From positions 62,001 through 126,000 of the forward strand of contig NZ_BCFL01000029.1 of the NCBI RefSeq assembly GCF_002217755.1: a DNA stretch of 64,000 nucleotides. Reading direction: 5' to 3'. Under the pieces are notes generated by a model that saw only the letters and a list, made by a program, of their open reading frames with translations, did not search any database and was not told where the DNA came from. Origin of the DNA: Streptomyces hyaluromycini (GTDB lineage Bacteria; Actinomycetota; Actinomycetes; Streptomycetales; Streptomycetaceae). The translations under genes were made by a program, and so were the position numbers. Below, one piece after another: positions 43,196 to 52,021 of this stretch. How positions within the stretch are numbered: the first letter of the stretch is position 1; each line of letters starts with the position of its first letter.

Positions 43196-44086
43196 TCAGG
43201 ACACCGCCGGTCCGGTCAGGTACCGCCCCTTCTCGTCGTACGGCCAGACGTTGGGCAGGCACCCGTGCATGCCCTTGATCTGCTGCATCATCACGGGAGC
43301 CGGCTGTCCGGCACCCGGGCAGCCGACATGGCCGTGGCCGAGGAAGTGGCCGACCTCGTGGTTGATGATCAGCGCCCGGTAGTCCTTGACGCGCCGGGCG
43401 TAGACGGGGGTCGCGAGGAGCCAGCGCCTGAGGTTCACCATGACCTGCCGGCCCACGTCGCAGTTGACCTCGCCGCCGGTGTCCAGCCCGTACTCCCCGC
43501 AGATCCTGTCCACCGTCCCGGGCGTCGCGACCCGGACGACGAAGTCGGTCGGACCGCCCGACACCCGTTCGAACGCCGAGCGGCCGTCGGCGGTCCAGCC
43601 GCGCCGGTCGGCCAGGATCCGCTCGACCTGCCGGGCGACGTCCGCCGTGGACAGGTCGATGCCCTTCTCGACGTCGACCCGGTAGCGCAGGACCGTCCCG
43701 GACCCGACCCTGGTGCTGCCGCCGGCCGCGGTGACGAACGTGCCCGGTCCCGTGGCCGGGATCTCCGGGGTGGACGAGGTGCCGGGGCCGGGCGAGGCGG
43801 AGGTGGCGGCCGGACCGGGCGACGGGGACCGGGAGCCGTGCGCCGGACCGGTGGCGCCGAGGCCCCCGGGGCGCGCCCGCTCGGTGGGCCCGGTCCGGTC
43901 GCCGGCGTGGGCCGCGCCCGTGCCGGACGAACCCCCGTCGACGGCCGCGAACCCGGCGGCGCCCAGGACCGCCAGCGCGGCCACGGCTCCCCAGACGGGC
44001 CCCTTCCGCTTCCCTCTGCGGGGCGAGGCATGCGAGGGACCGCTCCGGCGGCTGCCCCGGGGCGAAGCTGCTGTGCGCGTGGTCAT
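43196..44086 (-). CDS. DUF3152 secreted/membrane-anchored metalloprotease-like protein
   Basis: A 296-aa protein: a basic N-terminus, one membrane helix (WGAVAALAVLGAAGFAAV) and a long Ser/Pro/Gly linker. A C-terminal DUF3152 domain follows with NHEVGHFLGHGH, a zincin-type HExxH...H site. The active domain should face outside the membrane. ATG at 44086; longer frames start inside the regulatory gap. OmpR-type direct repeats lie just upstream, so the divergent two-component system may control it. Confidence 0.85.
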   Translation of the reverse strand: MTTRTAASPRGSRRSGPSHASPRRGKRKGPVWGAVAALAVLGAAGFAAVDGGSSGTGAAHAGDRTGPTERARPGGLGATGPAHGSRSPSPGPAATSASPGPGTSSTPEIPATGPGTFVTAAGGSTRVGSGTVLRYRVDVEKGIDLSTADVARQVERILADRRGWTADGRSAFERVSGGPTDFVVRVATPGTVDRICGEYGLDTGGEVNCDVGRQVMVNLRRWLLATPVYARRVKDYRALIINHEVGHFLGHGHVGCPGAGQPAPVMMQQIKGMHGCLPNVWPYDEKGRYLTGPAVS

Positions 44087-44097
44087 GACCGTCAGGC

Positions 44098-44216
44098 TGT
44101 GATCGGAATGTGATCGGACCTGGCGCAAGCGATATCGAAGAGATAACGGGCACGGCGTTGCGGGCTTATATGATCATCCCGTAACAAGCGCACAGCTGTG
44201 CGGATGCGATGCGGAT
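44098..44216. promoter_or_regulatory. Two pairs of 11-bp-period direct repeats (response-regulator sites)
   Basis: TGTGATCGGA occurs at 44098-44107 and 44109-44118. TGCGGAT occurs at 44199-44205 and 44210-44216. Both pairs have an 11-bp period, the spacing OmpR-family dimers use. They flank the gap between DUF3152 and the response regulator gene, and an AT-rich TATATGAT lies between at 44167-44174. Confidence 0.6.
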
Positions 44217-44225
44217 ACTGAGCGC

Positions 44226-44918
44226 ATGCCACGCGTTCTGCTGATCGAAGACGACCGCGCCGTGCGGGAGGGGGTGGCCCTCGCCCTGCGCCGCCAGGGC
44301 CACGAGGTCGCCGCCGTGGCGACCGGGGAGGACGGGCTGGAGCGGGTGCGGTCCTTCCGGCCGGACGTCGTGGTGCTGGACCTCATGCTGCCGGGGATGC
44401 CCGGACTCGACGTGTGCTGCCGGATCCGCGGCCTCGACCAGACCCTGCCGATCGTCATGGCGACCGCGCGCGGCGACGACGAGGACATCGTGGTGGGCCT
44501 GGAGGCGGGCGCCGACGACTACGTGGTCAAACCCGTGCGGGCGCGGGTCCTTGAGGCCCGCCTGCGCGCGGTGCTGCGCCGGGCGGGCGGCCCGCCCGCC
44601 GAGGGCGGCATACCGAAGATCGACACCTACGGGGACCTGTCCGTCGACCGGGCCGGCCTCTCGGTCGCCCGCGGCGGTGTGCCGATCCCGCTCGCCCCCT
44701 CCGAACTCCGGCTGCTGCTCACCCTGTCCGCTTCGCCCGGTCAGGTGTTCAGCCGGCAGCAGCTCCTGGAGGCGGTCTGGGAGCACAGCTACCACGGGGA
44801 CGCCCGGCTGGTGGACGCCTGCGTACGGCGGCTGCGCGCCAAGATGGGCGAGCCGCCGCGCGAGCCGCGCCACATCCAGACCGTGCGCGGCTTCGGCTAC
44901 CGGTTCGCGGCCCGGTGA
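44226..44918 (+). CDS. OmpR-family response regulator (AfsQ1/CseB-like)
   Basis: A 230-aa regulator: receiver domain with LLIEDDRAV and the phospho-acceptor Asp in VVLDLMLPG, conserved Lys in DDYVVKPV. The C-terminal winged helix (LAPSELRLLL, LVDACVRRLRAKMG, TVRGFGYRF) is of OmpR type. The following kinase gene overlaps its stop (GTGA), so the two form a pair. Similarity to AfsQ1/CseB is by eye only. Confidence 0.92.
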   Translation: MPRVLLIEDDRAVREGVALALRRQGHEVAAVATGEDGLERVRSFRPDVVVLDLMLPGMPGLDVCCRIRGLDQTLPIVMATARGDDEDIVVGLEAGADDYVVKPVRARVLEARLRAVLRRAGGPPAEGGIPKIDTYGDLSVDRAGLSVARGGVPIPLAPSELRLLLTLSASPGQVFSRQQLLEAVWEHSYHGDARLVDACVRRLRAKMGEPPREPRHIQTVRGFGYRFAAR

Positions 44919-46399
44919 GGCGCCCCCGTCTCCCGCAGCTGCGCGGCCTGCGGACCCGGCTGGTGCTCGCCTTCACGCTGGTCGCCGCCGTCACCGCGGC
45001 CACCACCGGCGCCCTGACCTTCCGCGAGGCCCGTACCGGCGTCCTCCAGCAGAGCCAGGACGCCGTGATCCAGCAGCTGCGCACGCAGGTCGGCCGCCTC
45101 GCCCCGGGCCTCGCCTTCCCGCCGGACGAGGCCGCACTGGCCCGGTTCGCGTCGGACGTGGCCCGCTCGGAGCCCTCCGGGATCTGGCGGGTGCTGGCCG
45201 CCTACGGCAGCCTGAGCGCCACCTCCGCCGCGGGCGACCGCTTCGAGGAGCTGACGCCCGCCGTGCGCGAGGCCGTCGGCTCCAGCATGGCCACGGTCTT
45301 CCAGCGGGTGGCCGACGGCGACCGCACCGCACTCGTCGTCGGCATGTCGGTCACCTTCGACCGGGCGCCCGCCAAGGGCGTGTACACCTCCGGTGTCCAT
45401 GTCTTCCTGACGGTGCCGCAGACCACCGAACGCGCCTACGTCGACGCCCTGGTCACCGCCGCCGAACGCGCCGCGGTGCCCGCGCTGACGCTCGCCGTGC
45501 TGCTGGCGCTGCTCGCCGCCCGCGGGGTGCTGCGCCCGGTCCGGGCCCTGCGCCACGCCACCCGCAGCATCGCCGAGGGACGCCTGGACACCCGGCTCGC
45601 CGTGGACGGATCCGACGAACTCGCCGATCTCTCCCACACGTTCAACGAGACGGCCGCCGCACTGGAGAAGTCGGTGGCCGAACTGCGTGGCATGGAGGCC
45701 CGGGCCCGCCGGTTCGCCGCGGACGTCTCGCACGAACTGCGCACCCCGCTCGCCGCCATGTCCGCCGTCACCGACCTCCTCGACGAGGACGCCGCCCGCC
45801 TGGATCCGGACACCGCCACCGCCGTCCGCCTGATCAGCGAGGAGACCGTGAAGCTGGCCCGGCTGGTGGACGACCTGATGGAGATCTCCCGTTTCGACGC
45901 GGGCGCCGCGGTGCTGCACCTGGACGAGATCGACCTCGCCGAGTCCCTGCGGCGCACCCTGGACGCCCGTGCCTGGACCGGCCTGGTGGACTGCGACCTG
46001 CCGCCGCCCGGCACCCTGCGCGGCCGCGTGGACCCGCGCCGCCTCGACGTCGTCGTGGCCAACCTGGTCGGCAACGCACTGCGGCACGGCGCCCGGCCGG
46101 TCGCCCTGCGCCTGTACGACGGCGGGGAGCCCGGCGGGGCGCGGCTCGCGGTGATCGAGGTGCTGGACAGCGGGCCCGGGATCCCGGACGACGTGCTGCC
46201 GCAGGTCTTCGAGCGGTTCTACAAGTCGGACGCCGCCCGCGCCCGCACCGAGGGCAGCGGCCTCGGCCTCGCGATCACCGCGGAGAACGTCCGGGTGCAC
46301 GGCGGCACGGTCCGCGCCGCGAACCGGCCCGGGGGCGGCGCCGTCTTCACCGTACGGCTCCCCCTGCCGGCCGGCGAACCGGCCCGGGAGGACCGGTGA
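44915..46399 (+). CDS. Two-component sensor histidine kinase
   Basis: A 494-aa membrane kinase: N-terminal helix (LVLAFTLVAAVTAATTGAL), an extracytoplasmic sensor of about 140 residues, and a second helix (LTLAVLLALLAARGVL). HAMP follows (RPVRALRHATRSIAEG), then HisKA with the phospho-His in FAADVSHELRTPLA, and an ATPase domain (NLVGNALRHG, DSGPGIP, GSGLGLAI). GTG start overlaps the regulator stop; its own stop overlaps the lipoprotein gene. Confidence 0.93.
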   Translation: MRRPRLPQLRGLRTRLVLAFTLVAAVTAATTGALTFREARTGVLQQSQDAVIQQLRTQVGRLAPGLAFPPDEAALARFASDVARSEPSGIWRVLAAYGSLSATSAAGDRFEELTPAVREAVGSSMATVFQRVADGDRTALVVGMSVTFDRAPAKGVYTSGVHVFLTVPQTTERAYVDALVTAAERAAVPALTLAVLLALLAARGVLRPVRALRHATRSIAEGRLDTRLAVDGSDELADLSHTFNETAAALEKSVAELRGMEARARRFAADVSHELRTPLAAMSAVTDLLDEDAARLDPDTATAVRLISEETVKLARLVDDLMEISRFDAGAAVLHLDEIDLAESLRRTLDARAWTGLVDCDLPPPGTLRGRVDPRRLDVVVANLVGNALRHGARPVALRLYDGGEPGGARLAVIEVLDSGPGIPDDVLPQVFERFYKSDAARARTEGSGLGLAITAENVRVHGGTVRAANRPGGGAVFTVRLPLPAGEPAREDR

Positions 46400-46983
46400 C
46401 GAGCCTCCGGCGGCGGGCCCGTCTCGCGCTCCTGGTCCCCGCGGCGGTGTGCGTCCTGGCCTCCTGCGGCATCCCCACGACCGGTGTGGTGCAGGCGGGC
46501 GGTCCCGCCGGTGGCGTCGTGCCGAAGACGCGGCTGTACTTCGTGCGGGACGGCGCTCTGGTCGCCGTCCGGCGCGAGACCGACGCGCCGGGCGACGTCG
46601 AGTCGGCGCTGCGGGAACTGCTCCTGGGCCCGACCGGTGCGGAGCGCGGCAAGGGACTGACGACACGGCTGCCCCTGCTCACGGGCCTGCCGTCGGCGGT
46701 CCCCGCCGCCCCGGCGCCGGGCGGGGGTGGCACCGCCGTACCGGAGGCTCCCGACGGGGCGCACTTCCTGCGGGTGACCGCTCGGCAGGACCGGATCTCC
46801 GTCGAACTGTCCGCCGTCGCCGGTGAGTTGAGCGATCCCGGCCTCGCCGCCGCACAGCTCGCCTGCACTGCCGACGCGGCGCAGCGGATAGCCGACCCCG
46901 GTGCCGAACCCGAGCCGGTGACGGTCACGCTCCCCGGCGGCCGGCACATCGGGGGAGCCGCCCGCGGGTGCCCCGGCGCCTGA
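46396..46983 (+). CDS. GerMN-domain-like lipoprotein of two-component operon
   Basis: A 195-aa exported lipoprotein: basic start, hydrophobic core, and a lipobox VLASCGIP with the modified Cys. The mature part (TRLYFVRDGALVAVRRETD, ALRELLLGPT) is typical of GerMN domains in Streptomyces lipoproteins. The GTG start overlaps the kinase stop. Like LpqB with MtrAB, or CseA, it probably modulates the kinase at the cell surface. Confidence 0.85.
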   Translation: MTSLRRRARLALLVPAAVCVLASCGIPTTGVVQAGGPAGGVVPKTRLYFVRDGALVAVRRETDAPGDVESALRELLLGPTGAERGKGLTTRLPLLTGLPSAVPAAPAPGGGGTAVPEAPDGAHFLRVTARQDRISVELSAVAGELSDPGLAAAQLACTADAAQRIADPGAEPEPVTVTLPGGRHIGGAARGCPGA

Positions 46984-46991
46984 CACCCGGC

Positions 46992-48482
46992 TCATCGACC
47001 GGCCGGCGGCACGATCTCCTTCTTGAGGATCTTCCCGGTGGGTCCCTTGGGCAGGGTGTCCGCGATCCACACCTTCCGCGGGTACTTGTAGGCGGCGACC
47101 TGGCCCTTGACGTACGCGCGCAGTTCCTCGGCCGTCGTCCGCGCCTCCGGCCGGAGCACGACCGCCGCACCGACCTCCTCGCCGAGGTCGGGGTCGGGAA
47201 GGCCGATGACCGCGGCGTCGGCGACGGCCGGGTGCTCGTAGAGCACGTCCTCGACCTCGCGGGGGTACACGTTGTACCCGCCGCGGATGATCACGTCCTT
47301 CTTCCGGCCGACGATCCAGAGGTACCCGTCCTGGTCCACCCGGCCGAGGTCACCGGTGTACAGCCAGCCGTCCCGGATCGTGGCGGCGGTCTCCTCGGGG
47401 CGCTGCCAGTACCGCTTCATCACGTTGTGCCCGCGCACCGCGATCTCGCCGGTCTCGCCCCGCGGCACCTCCGCGCCCTGCTCGACCACCCGCACCCGGA
47501 CACCCGGGATCGGGGTGCCGACCGACCCGGGCTTGGGTCCGGCCCGCAGGGTGTTGACCGAGACGACGGGCGAGGTCTCCGACAGTCCGTAGCCTTCGAG
47601 CACGACGCAGTCGAACGCGGCCTGGAAGTCGTACAGCACCTGGACGGGCAGTTCGGCGCCGCCGGCGAGGCACACGCGCAGCCGGGAGACGTCGTGGCTC
47701 TCCTTGCCGGGCTGCCGTACGAGCCTGCTGTACACCGTGGGCACCCCGGCGAAGACGGTCACCCCGTGGGCGTCGAGGATGCCGAGGGCCTGCGCCGCGT
47801 CGAAGCGCGGCAGCAGGGTGAGGCACGCGCCCGAGGCCACGGCGGCGTTGAGGGTGCAGGTCTGCCCGAAGGCGTGGAACAGGGGCAGTCCGCCGAAGAT
47901 CACGTCGTCGGCGGTGAGCTGGAACAGCTCACCGGCCACGACGTCGCAGTTGCGGGCCAGGTTGGCGTGGGTCAGTTCGGCGCCCTTCGGCCGGCCGGTG
48001 GTCCCCGAGGTGTAGAGAATGACCGCGGTGTCGTCGTCGTGACGCTCCGTCAGTTCGTCGAGGGGAGACGCCGATTCCAGCAGCTCGTCGAGGGCGCCGG
48101 GACGGACGACGACGGCCTCCGCGTCCGTCTGCCGCGCACCGGCGTGCGCCTCGTCGGCGAAGTCGTGCCAGGCGAACAGCAGCCCGGCCCCCGAGTCGCC
48201 GAGGTAGTAGGCGACTTCACGGGACTTGAGCAGGGGGTTCATCGGGACGACGATGCCGCCGGCCCGGAGTACGCCGTAGTAGACGACGGCGAACTCGGGA
48301 ACGTTGGGCAGCATGAGCGCGACCCGGTCGCCGGGCTTCACGCCACGGTCGCGGAGCAGTCCGGCCATGCGGGCGGTGCTCCGGTCGAGCGCGCGGTAGG
48401 AGACCGCGGTGTCCTCGATGCGGAGCGCGGGGCGGTCCGGGTGCGCCCGGGCACTGTCGGGCACGTGGTGGGCGAGGTTCAT
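46992..48482 (-). CDS. Acyl-CoA synthetase (AMP-forming, CaiC/FadD-like)
   Basis: A 496-aa AMP-dependent ligase: P-loop TSGTTGRPKG, LEGYGLSETSP, YTGDLG, hinge GRKKDVIIRGGYNVYP and catalytic Lys in PTGKILKKE. It activates a carboxylic acid to its CoA thioester. Divergent from the PucR gene over a 140-bp gap with an operator-like sequence shared with the 53.4-kb promoter, so it is the likely entry enzyme of the catabolic island. Confidence 0.92.
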   Translation of the reverse strand: MNLAHHVPDSARAHPDRPALRIEDTAVSYRALDRSTARMAGLLRDRGVKPGDRVALMLPNVPEFAVVYYGVLRAGGIVVPMNPLLKSREVAYYLGDSGAGLLFAWHDFADEAHAGARQTDAEAVVVRPGALDELLESASPLDELTERHDDDTAVILYTSGTTGRPKGAELTHANLARNCDVVAGELFQLTADDVIFGGLPLFHAFGQTCTLNAAVASGACLTLLPRFDAAQALGILDAHGVTVFAGVPTVYSRLVRQPGKESHDVSRLRVCLAGGAELPVQVLYDFQAAFDCVVLEGYGLSETSPVVSVNTLRAGPKPGSVGTPIPGVRVRVVEQGAEVPRGETGEIAVRGHNVMKRYWQRPEETAATIRDGWLYTGDLGRVDQDGYLWIVGRKKDVIIRGGYNVYPREVEDVLYEHPAVADAAVIGLPDPDLGEEVGAAVVLRPEARTTAEELRAYVKGQVAAYKYPRKVWIADTLPKGPTGKILKKEIVPPAGR

Positions 48483-48578
48483 GTCGCGTCCTTCTCAAGC
48501 GCTTCTCAAGGGCTCGAATGAGCAGAGGCTAGGCCCGGAAGGCAGGCAAATCACTGGGCTCGCGATACGACCCCGGGG

Positions 48579-48608
48579 CCCGAATTGGTGCCGTTGGACC
48601 ATTCTGCG
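48579..48608. promoter_or_regulatory. Operator-like sequence, copy 1 (PucR/ligase promoter)
   Basis: CCCGAATTGGTGC (48579-48591) then CGTT and GGACCA, an imperfect palindrome. It matches the perfect palindrome at 53421-53450 at most positions of the left arm and centre (CCCGAxTTGGTGCxxTTGxACCA). It ends 15 bp before the PucR start, so autoregulation by repression is likely. Confidence 0.7.
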
Positions 48609-48622
48609 GTTAGCTTTGAGGC

Positions 48623-49894
48623 ATGGCTGCGGAGCACCCAGAGGCCGTGAAACAACTGTCCGTGGTCGCGGAGAACGTAGGGTCACATCTTCCGGAGGTC
48701 GGCCGCGACATCGGGGACTACGTTCTTGCCGAGATACCGGAGCTCAGGGGCGACGCGACCATCGTGAAAATCCTGCGGGCGAGCATCACGGAAAACGTCG
48801 GCACACTGCTGCACGTCTTCGAGAACGACATTCCCCTGGAAAAGGTCGAGGGGCCCGCGGCCGCCCTCGAATACGCGCGGAGACTGGCACAGCGGGGAAT
48901 TCCCCTGAGCGCGTTGATCAGGGCCTACCGGATCGGGCACTGGCGCTTTCTGCAGTGGTGTCTGGACGAACTCAACCGGCAGAACGCAGCCGAGGATCTG
49001 GCCGTCGCGACCAACCGGCGCATGCTGCACACGAGCTTCGGCTACATCGACCGGATCACCGAGCACGTCATCGCGGAGTACCAGCACGAACGCGACAACT
49101 GGCTGCTCAGCCAGACCGCGGCGCGCGCCGCCCGGGTGCGCGACATCCTCGCCGCGAGCGACGTCGACCTCAACCGGATCGAACCGGCCCTCGGTTACCG
49201 GCTCCGCCAGCATCACCTCGGGCTGGTGGCCTGGCTGCCCACGCCGAAGGACGGGGGCGAGGGGCTCTCCCGGCTGCACCGGATCACCGACGAGCTCGCC
49301 CGGAGACTCGGCTGCGCCGCACGCCCGCTGTTCGTCCCCCGGGACGCGATCGTGTCCTGGGCCTGGCTGCCGCTGGGCCCGGACAGCGACGTCCCCTGGC
49401 ACGAGGTGTCGAGCGTGCTGGAGCGCGGCGATCCCTCCGTCCGCATGTGCGCCGGGGGCGTCGGATACGACATCGAGGGCTTCCGCGCCACCCACCGGCA
49501 GGCGCTGCGCGTCCAGGAACTCGCGGCCGTCGCCGATCCGGTCCCCCGGTTCACGCAGTTCTCCACCGTGGCTCCCATCGCCCTGATGGCGACGAACATC
49601 GACGACATCCGTGCCTGGGTGTGGGACGTCCTCGGCCCGCTGGCCCTCGACGACGAGAACAGCGCCCGCCTTCGCGAGACCGCGCAGATATTCCTGGACA
49701 GCGGCTGCAGCTACACGGCCACCGCGAGTACCCAGATCCTGCACAAGAACACCGTGCAGTACCGCATCCGCAAAGCCGAGGAGATCATGGGGCACCCGGT
49801 CCAGAAGGAACACACCGATCTGGAGATCGCGCTGCGCGCCGTCCAGTACCTCGGCTCCACACTGCTGCGCACGAACGCCGAACGGCACGCATGA
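48623..49894 (+). CDS. PucR-family transcriptional activator/repressor
   Basis: A 423-aa regulator with an N-terminal RsbT/helical ligand domain, a middle GGDEF-like region and a C-terminal PucR-type HTH (DSGCSYTATASTQILHKNTVQYRIRKAEEI). Such proteins sense catabolic substrates. It is divergent from the acyl-CoA ligase and convergent with the hydratase operon, in the middle of the island it probably controls. Confidence 0.88.
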   Translation: MAAEHPEAVKQLSVVAENVGSHLPEVGRDIGDYVLAEIPELRGDATIVKILRASITENVGTLLHVFENDIPLEKVEGPAAALEYARRLAQRGIPLSALIRAYRIGHWRFLQWCLDELNRQNAAEDLAVATNRRMLHTSFGYIDRITEHVIAEYQHERDNWLLSQTAARAARVRDILAASDVDLNRIEPALGYRLRQHHLGLVAWLPTPKDGGEGLSRLHRITDELARRLGCAARPLFVPRDAIVSWAWLPLGPDSDVPWHEVSSVLERGDPSVRMCAGGVGYDIEGFRATHRQALRVQELAAVADPVPRFTQFSTVAPIALMATNIDDIRAWVWDVLGPLALDDENSARLRETAQIFLDSGCSYTATASTQILHKNTVQYRIRKAEEIMGHPVQKEHTDLEIALRAVQYLGSTLLRTNAERHA

Positions 49895-49922
49895 CACGCG
49901 CGACATCTGTCGGCGTCCCGGG

Positions 49923-50702
49923 TCAGCGGCCTTCCCAGTGCGGCTGACGCCGCTCCGCGAAGGCGTGGGCGCCCTCCTGGGCGTCGTGGGAGGCCAGCAC
50001 CGGGTCGGCGATGAGGTCCTGGTCGGCGAAGGCGTCCTCGTCGCTGAAGGCCCGCCGCTCGTTGACGACCCGCTTCACGGCCTCCACGGCCAAGGGCGCG
50101 TTGAGCGTGATGCTGCTGGCCAGTTCCAGGGCCCGCTGGAGCGCCTGACCCGGTTCCGTGAGCTCGTTGACCAGGCCGAAGCGCTCGGCGCGCTCGGCGG
50201 GCAGGGGCTCGCCGGTGAGCAGCAGTTCGAGCGCGATGTTGTGCGGGATGCGCTCGGGCAGGCGCACCATGCCGCCCTCGGGCGGCACGATGCCGTAGCG
50301 GACCTCGGTCTGGCCGAAGGTGGCGTTCCGCGCGGCCACGATCATGTCGCAGGCGAGCGCCATCTCGGTGCCGCCGCCCAGCGCATAGCCCTCGACGGCG
50401 GCGATGAGCGGGGTCCTGATCCGGGCGCGGGTGATCCCCGCGAAGCCCCGTCCGCCGACGATGGGCTTGTCGCCGGCCGCGAAGGCCTTGAGGTCCATGC
50501 CCGCGCTGAAGACGCCGCCGGCCCCGGTGAGGATGCCGACCCTGAGGTCGTCGCGGGACTCCAGCTCGTCGAGGGCGGCGGCGAGGGCCCGTGCGGTGGC
50601 CCCGTCGATGGCGTTGCGGGCCCGGGGCCGGTCGATGGTGATCACGAAGATGCCGTCGACCTCCTCGGTCCGTACGGTCGGTGCGTTCGTGGCCGTGGTC
50701 AT
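49923..50702 (-). CDS. Enoyl-CoA hydratase/isomerase (crotonase, CaiD-like)
   Basis: A 259-aa crotonase: oxyanion-hole segments FSAGMDLKAF and GYALGGGTEMALACD, and a Glu-bearing GIVPPEGG resembling CaiD. Adds water to an enoyl-CoA. ATG at 50702 with GGGAAA upstream; the longer frame to 50834 would overlap the upstream CoA-transferase gene. Third gene of a minus-strand operon (dehydrogenase, transferase, hydratase). Confidence 0.9.
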   Translation of the reverse strand: MTTATNAPTVRTEEVDGIFVITIDRPRARNAIDGATARALAAALDELESRDDLRVGILTGAGGVFSAGMDLKAFAAGDKPIVGGRGFAGITRARIRTPLIAAVEGYALGGGTEMALACDMIVAARNATFGQTEVRYGIVPPEGGMVRLPERIPHNIALELLLTGEPLPAERAERFGLVNELTEPGQALQRALELASSITLNAPLAVEAVKRVVNERRAFSDEDAFADQDLIADPVLASHDAQEGAHAFAERRQPHWEGR

Positions 50703-50772
50703 GACGTGGTTTCCCTTCTCTCCCTGGCGCCGGTCCCCCGCGCCCTTGTCTCGTGCCGTCGGGCCATTGGCC

Positions 50773-51990
50773 TCAGGCGACGGCCTCGGCCTTGTGCAGT
50801 TCGCCGATCCCGGCGGCGTCGAAGCCGATGTCACGGAGCACCGCGTCGGTGTGTTCGCCCAGGTCGGGGGCCGGACGCGGACGGACCTTGGGTTCCTGGT
50901 CCAGCCGTACGGGGCTGTCGACGGTCAGGTGCGGATCGGTGCCGCCGTCGTCGATCGGTACGAGGATCCCGTTGGCCACGAGCTGCGGGTCGTGGGCGAA
51001 CTCCTCGATGGTCTGCGCGACCCCGTAGGTGAGGCCAGCGGCGTCGAGCACCTGACGCCACTCGGCCAGCGGACGGGCCGCGAACGTCTTGTCCAGCACG
51101 CCGGCGATCTCGGCGGCGTGGGCGCGGCGGCTCTGCGAGTCGGCGTAGTGCGGGTTCTCGGCGGCCTCGGGGTGGCCGATCGCATGGAGGAAGAGGGGGA
51201 CCTGCTTGTCCTCGTTGGCGAAGGCCAGCAGCAGCCAGCGGTCGTCCGCGGTGCGGTAGGCGTTGGCGAGCGCGTTCGGCGGGTCGGTCCTGTCGACCGG
51301 GCGGGGGGCCTTCCCGCCGACCAGTACGGCCTGCAGCCACATGCCGGCCGCCCAGGCGCCCTCGGCGACCAGCGAGGCGGTGACGCGTGCGCCCTCGCCG
51401 GTCTTCTCCCGCCGGTACAACGCGGTCATGATCCCGGCGAACAGGGTGATCGCCGTCGGGTGGTCGCCCGACCCGAACGCGTTGATCGCCGGCGGCGCCT
51501 CGTGCTGGCGTGTGACGTCCATGAGGCCGCTGCGGGCCCAGAACGCGGTCACGTCGAACCCGGGCAGGTTCGCGTCCGGCCCCTCCTCGCCGAAGCCGGT
51601 GACATCGGCGTAGATCAGCCGGGGGTTCAGCGGGGCCAGGTCGTCGTAGTCCAGGCCCAGCTTGGCCCGGGTGTGCGGCGGGAAGTTGGTCACCAGCACG
51701 TCCGCCCAGGTCACCAGGCGTTCGACCACGGCCCGCGCGCCGGGTGCCTTCAGGTTGAGCGCGATGCTGCGCTTGTTGCGGTTGTCCAGCTGCCAGGGGT
51801 AGTTGACCCCCTCGACGCGGGGGTTCGGCGGCATGCGGCTGAGCGAACGGTACGCGTCGCCCGCGCCCGGGGGTTCCACCTTGACGACGTCGGCGCCGAA
51901 GTCGCCGAGGATGGTGGCCGCGGCGGGCCCTGCGATGAAGCTCGCGAGATCGACGACGTGCAGTCCCTCAAGGAGGGGGGTACTGCTCAT
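50773..51990 (-). CDS. CaiB/BaiF-type (family III) CoA-transferase
   Basis: A 405-aa transferase: N-terminal VVDLASFIAGPAAATILGDFGADVVKVEPP, the family signature, and PGFDVTAFWARSG with the expected catalytic Asp. It moves CoA between acids, e.g. crotonobetaine/carnitine in the namesake. ATG at 51990 with AAGGAG upstream; 31 bp after the dehydrogenase gene. Confidence 0.9.
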   Translation of the reverse strand: MSSTPLLEGLHVVDLASFIAGPAAATILGDFGADVVKVEPPGAGDAYRSLSRMPPNPRVEGVNYPWQLDNRNKRSIALNLKAPGARAVVERLVTWADVLVTNFPPHTRAKLGLDYDDLAPLNPRLIYADVTGFGEEGPDANLPGFDVTAFWARSGLMDVTRQHEAPPAINAFGSGDHPTAITLFAGIMTALYRREKTGEGARVTASLVAEGAWAAGMWLQAVLVGGKAPRPVDRTDPPNALANAYRTADDRWLLLAFANEDKQVPLFLHAIGHPEAAENPHYADSQSRRAHAAEIAGVLDKTFAARPLAEWRQVLDAAGLTYGVAQTIEEFAHDPQLVANGILVPIDDGGTDPHLTVDSPVRLDQEPKVRPRPAPDLGEHTDAVLRDIGFDAAGIGELHKAEAVA

Positions 51991-52021
51991 GACGACTCCT
52001 TGTCCTCGATGGGGCGCCGGT

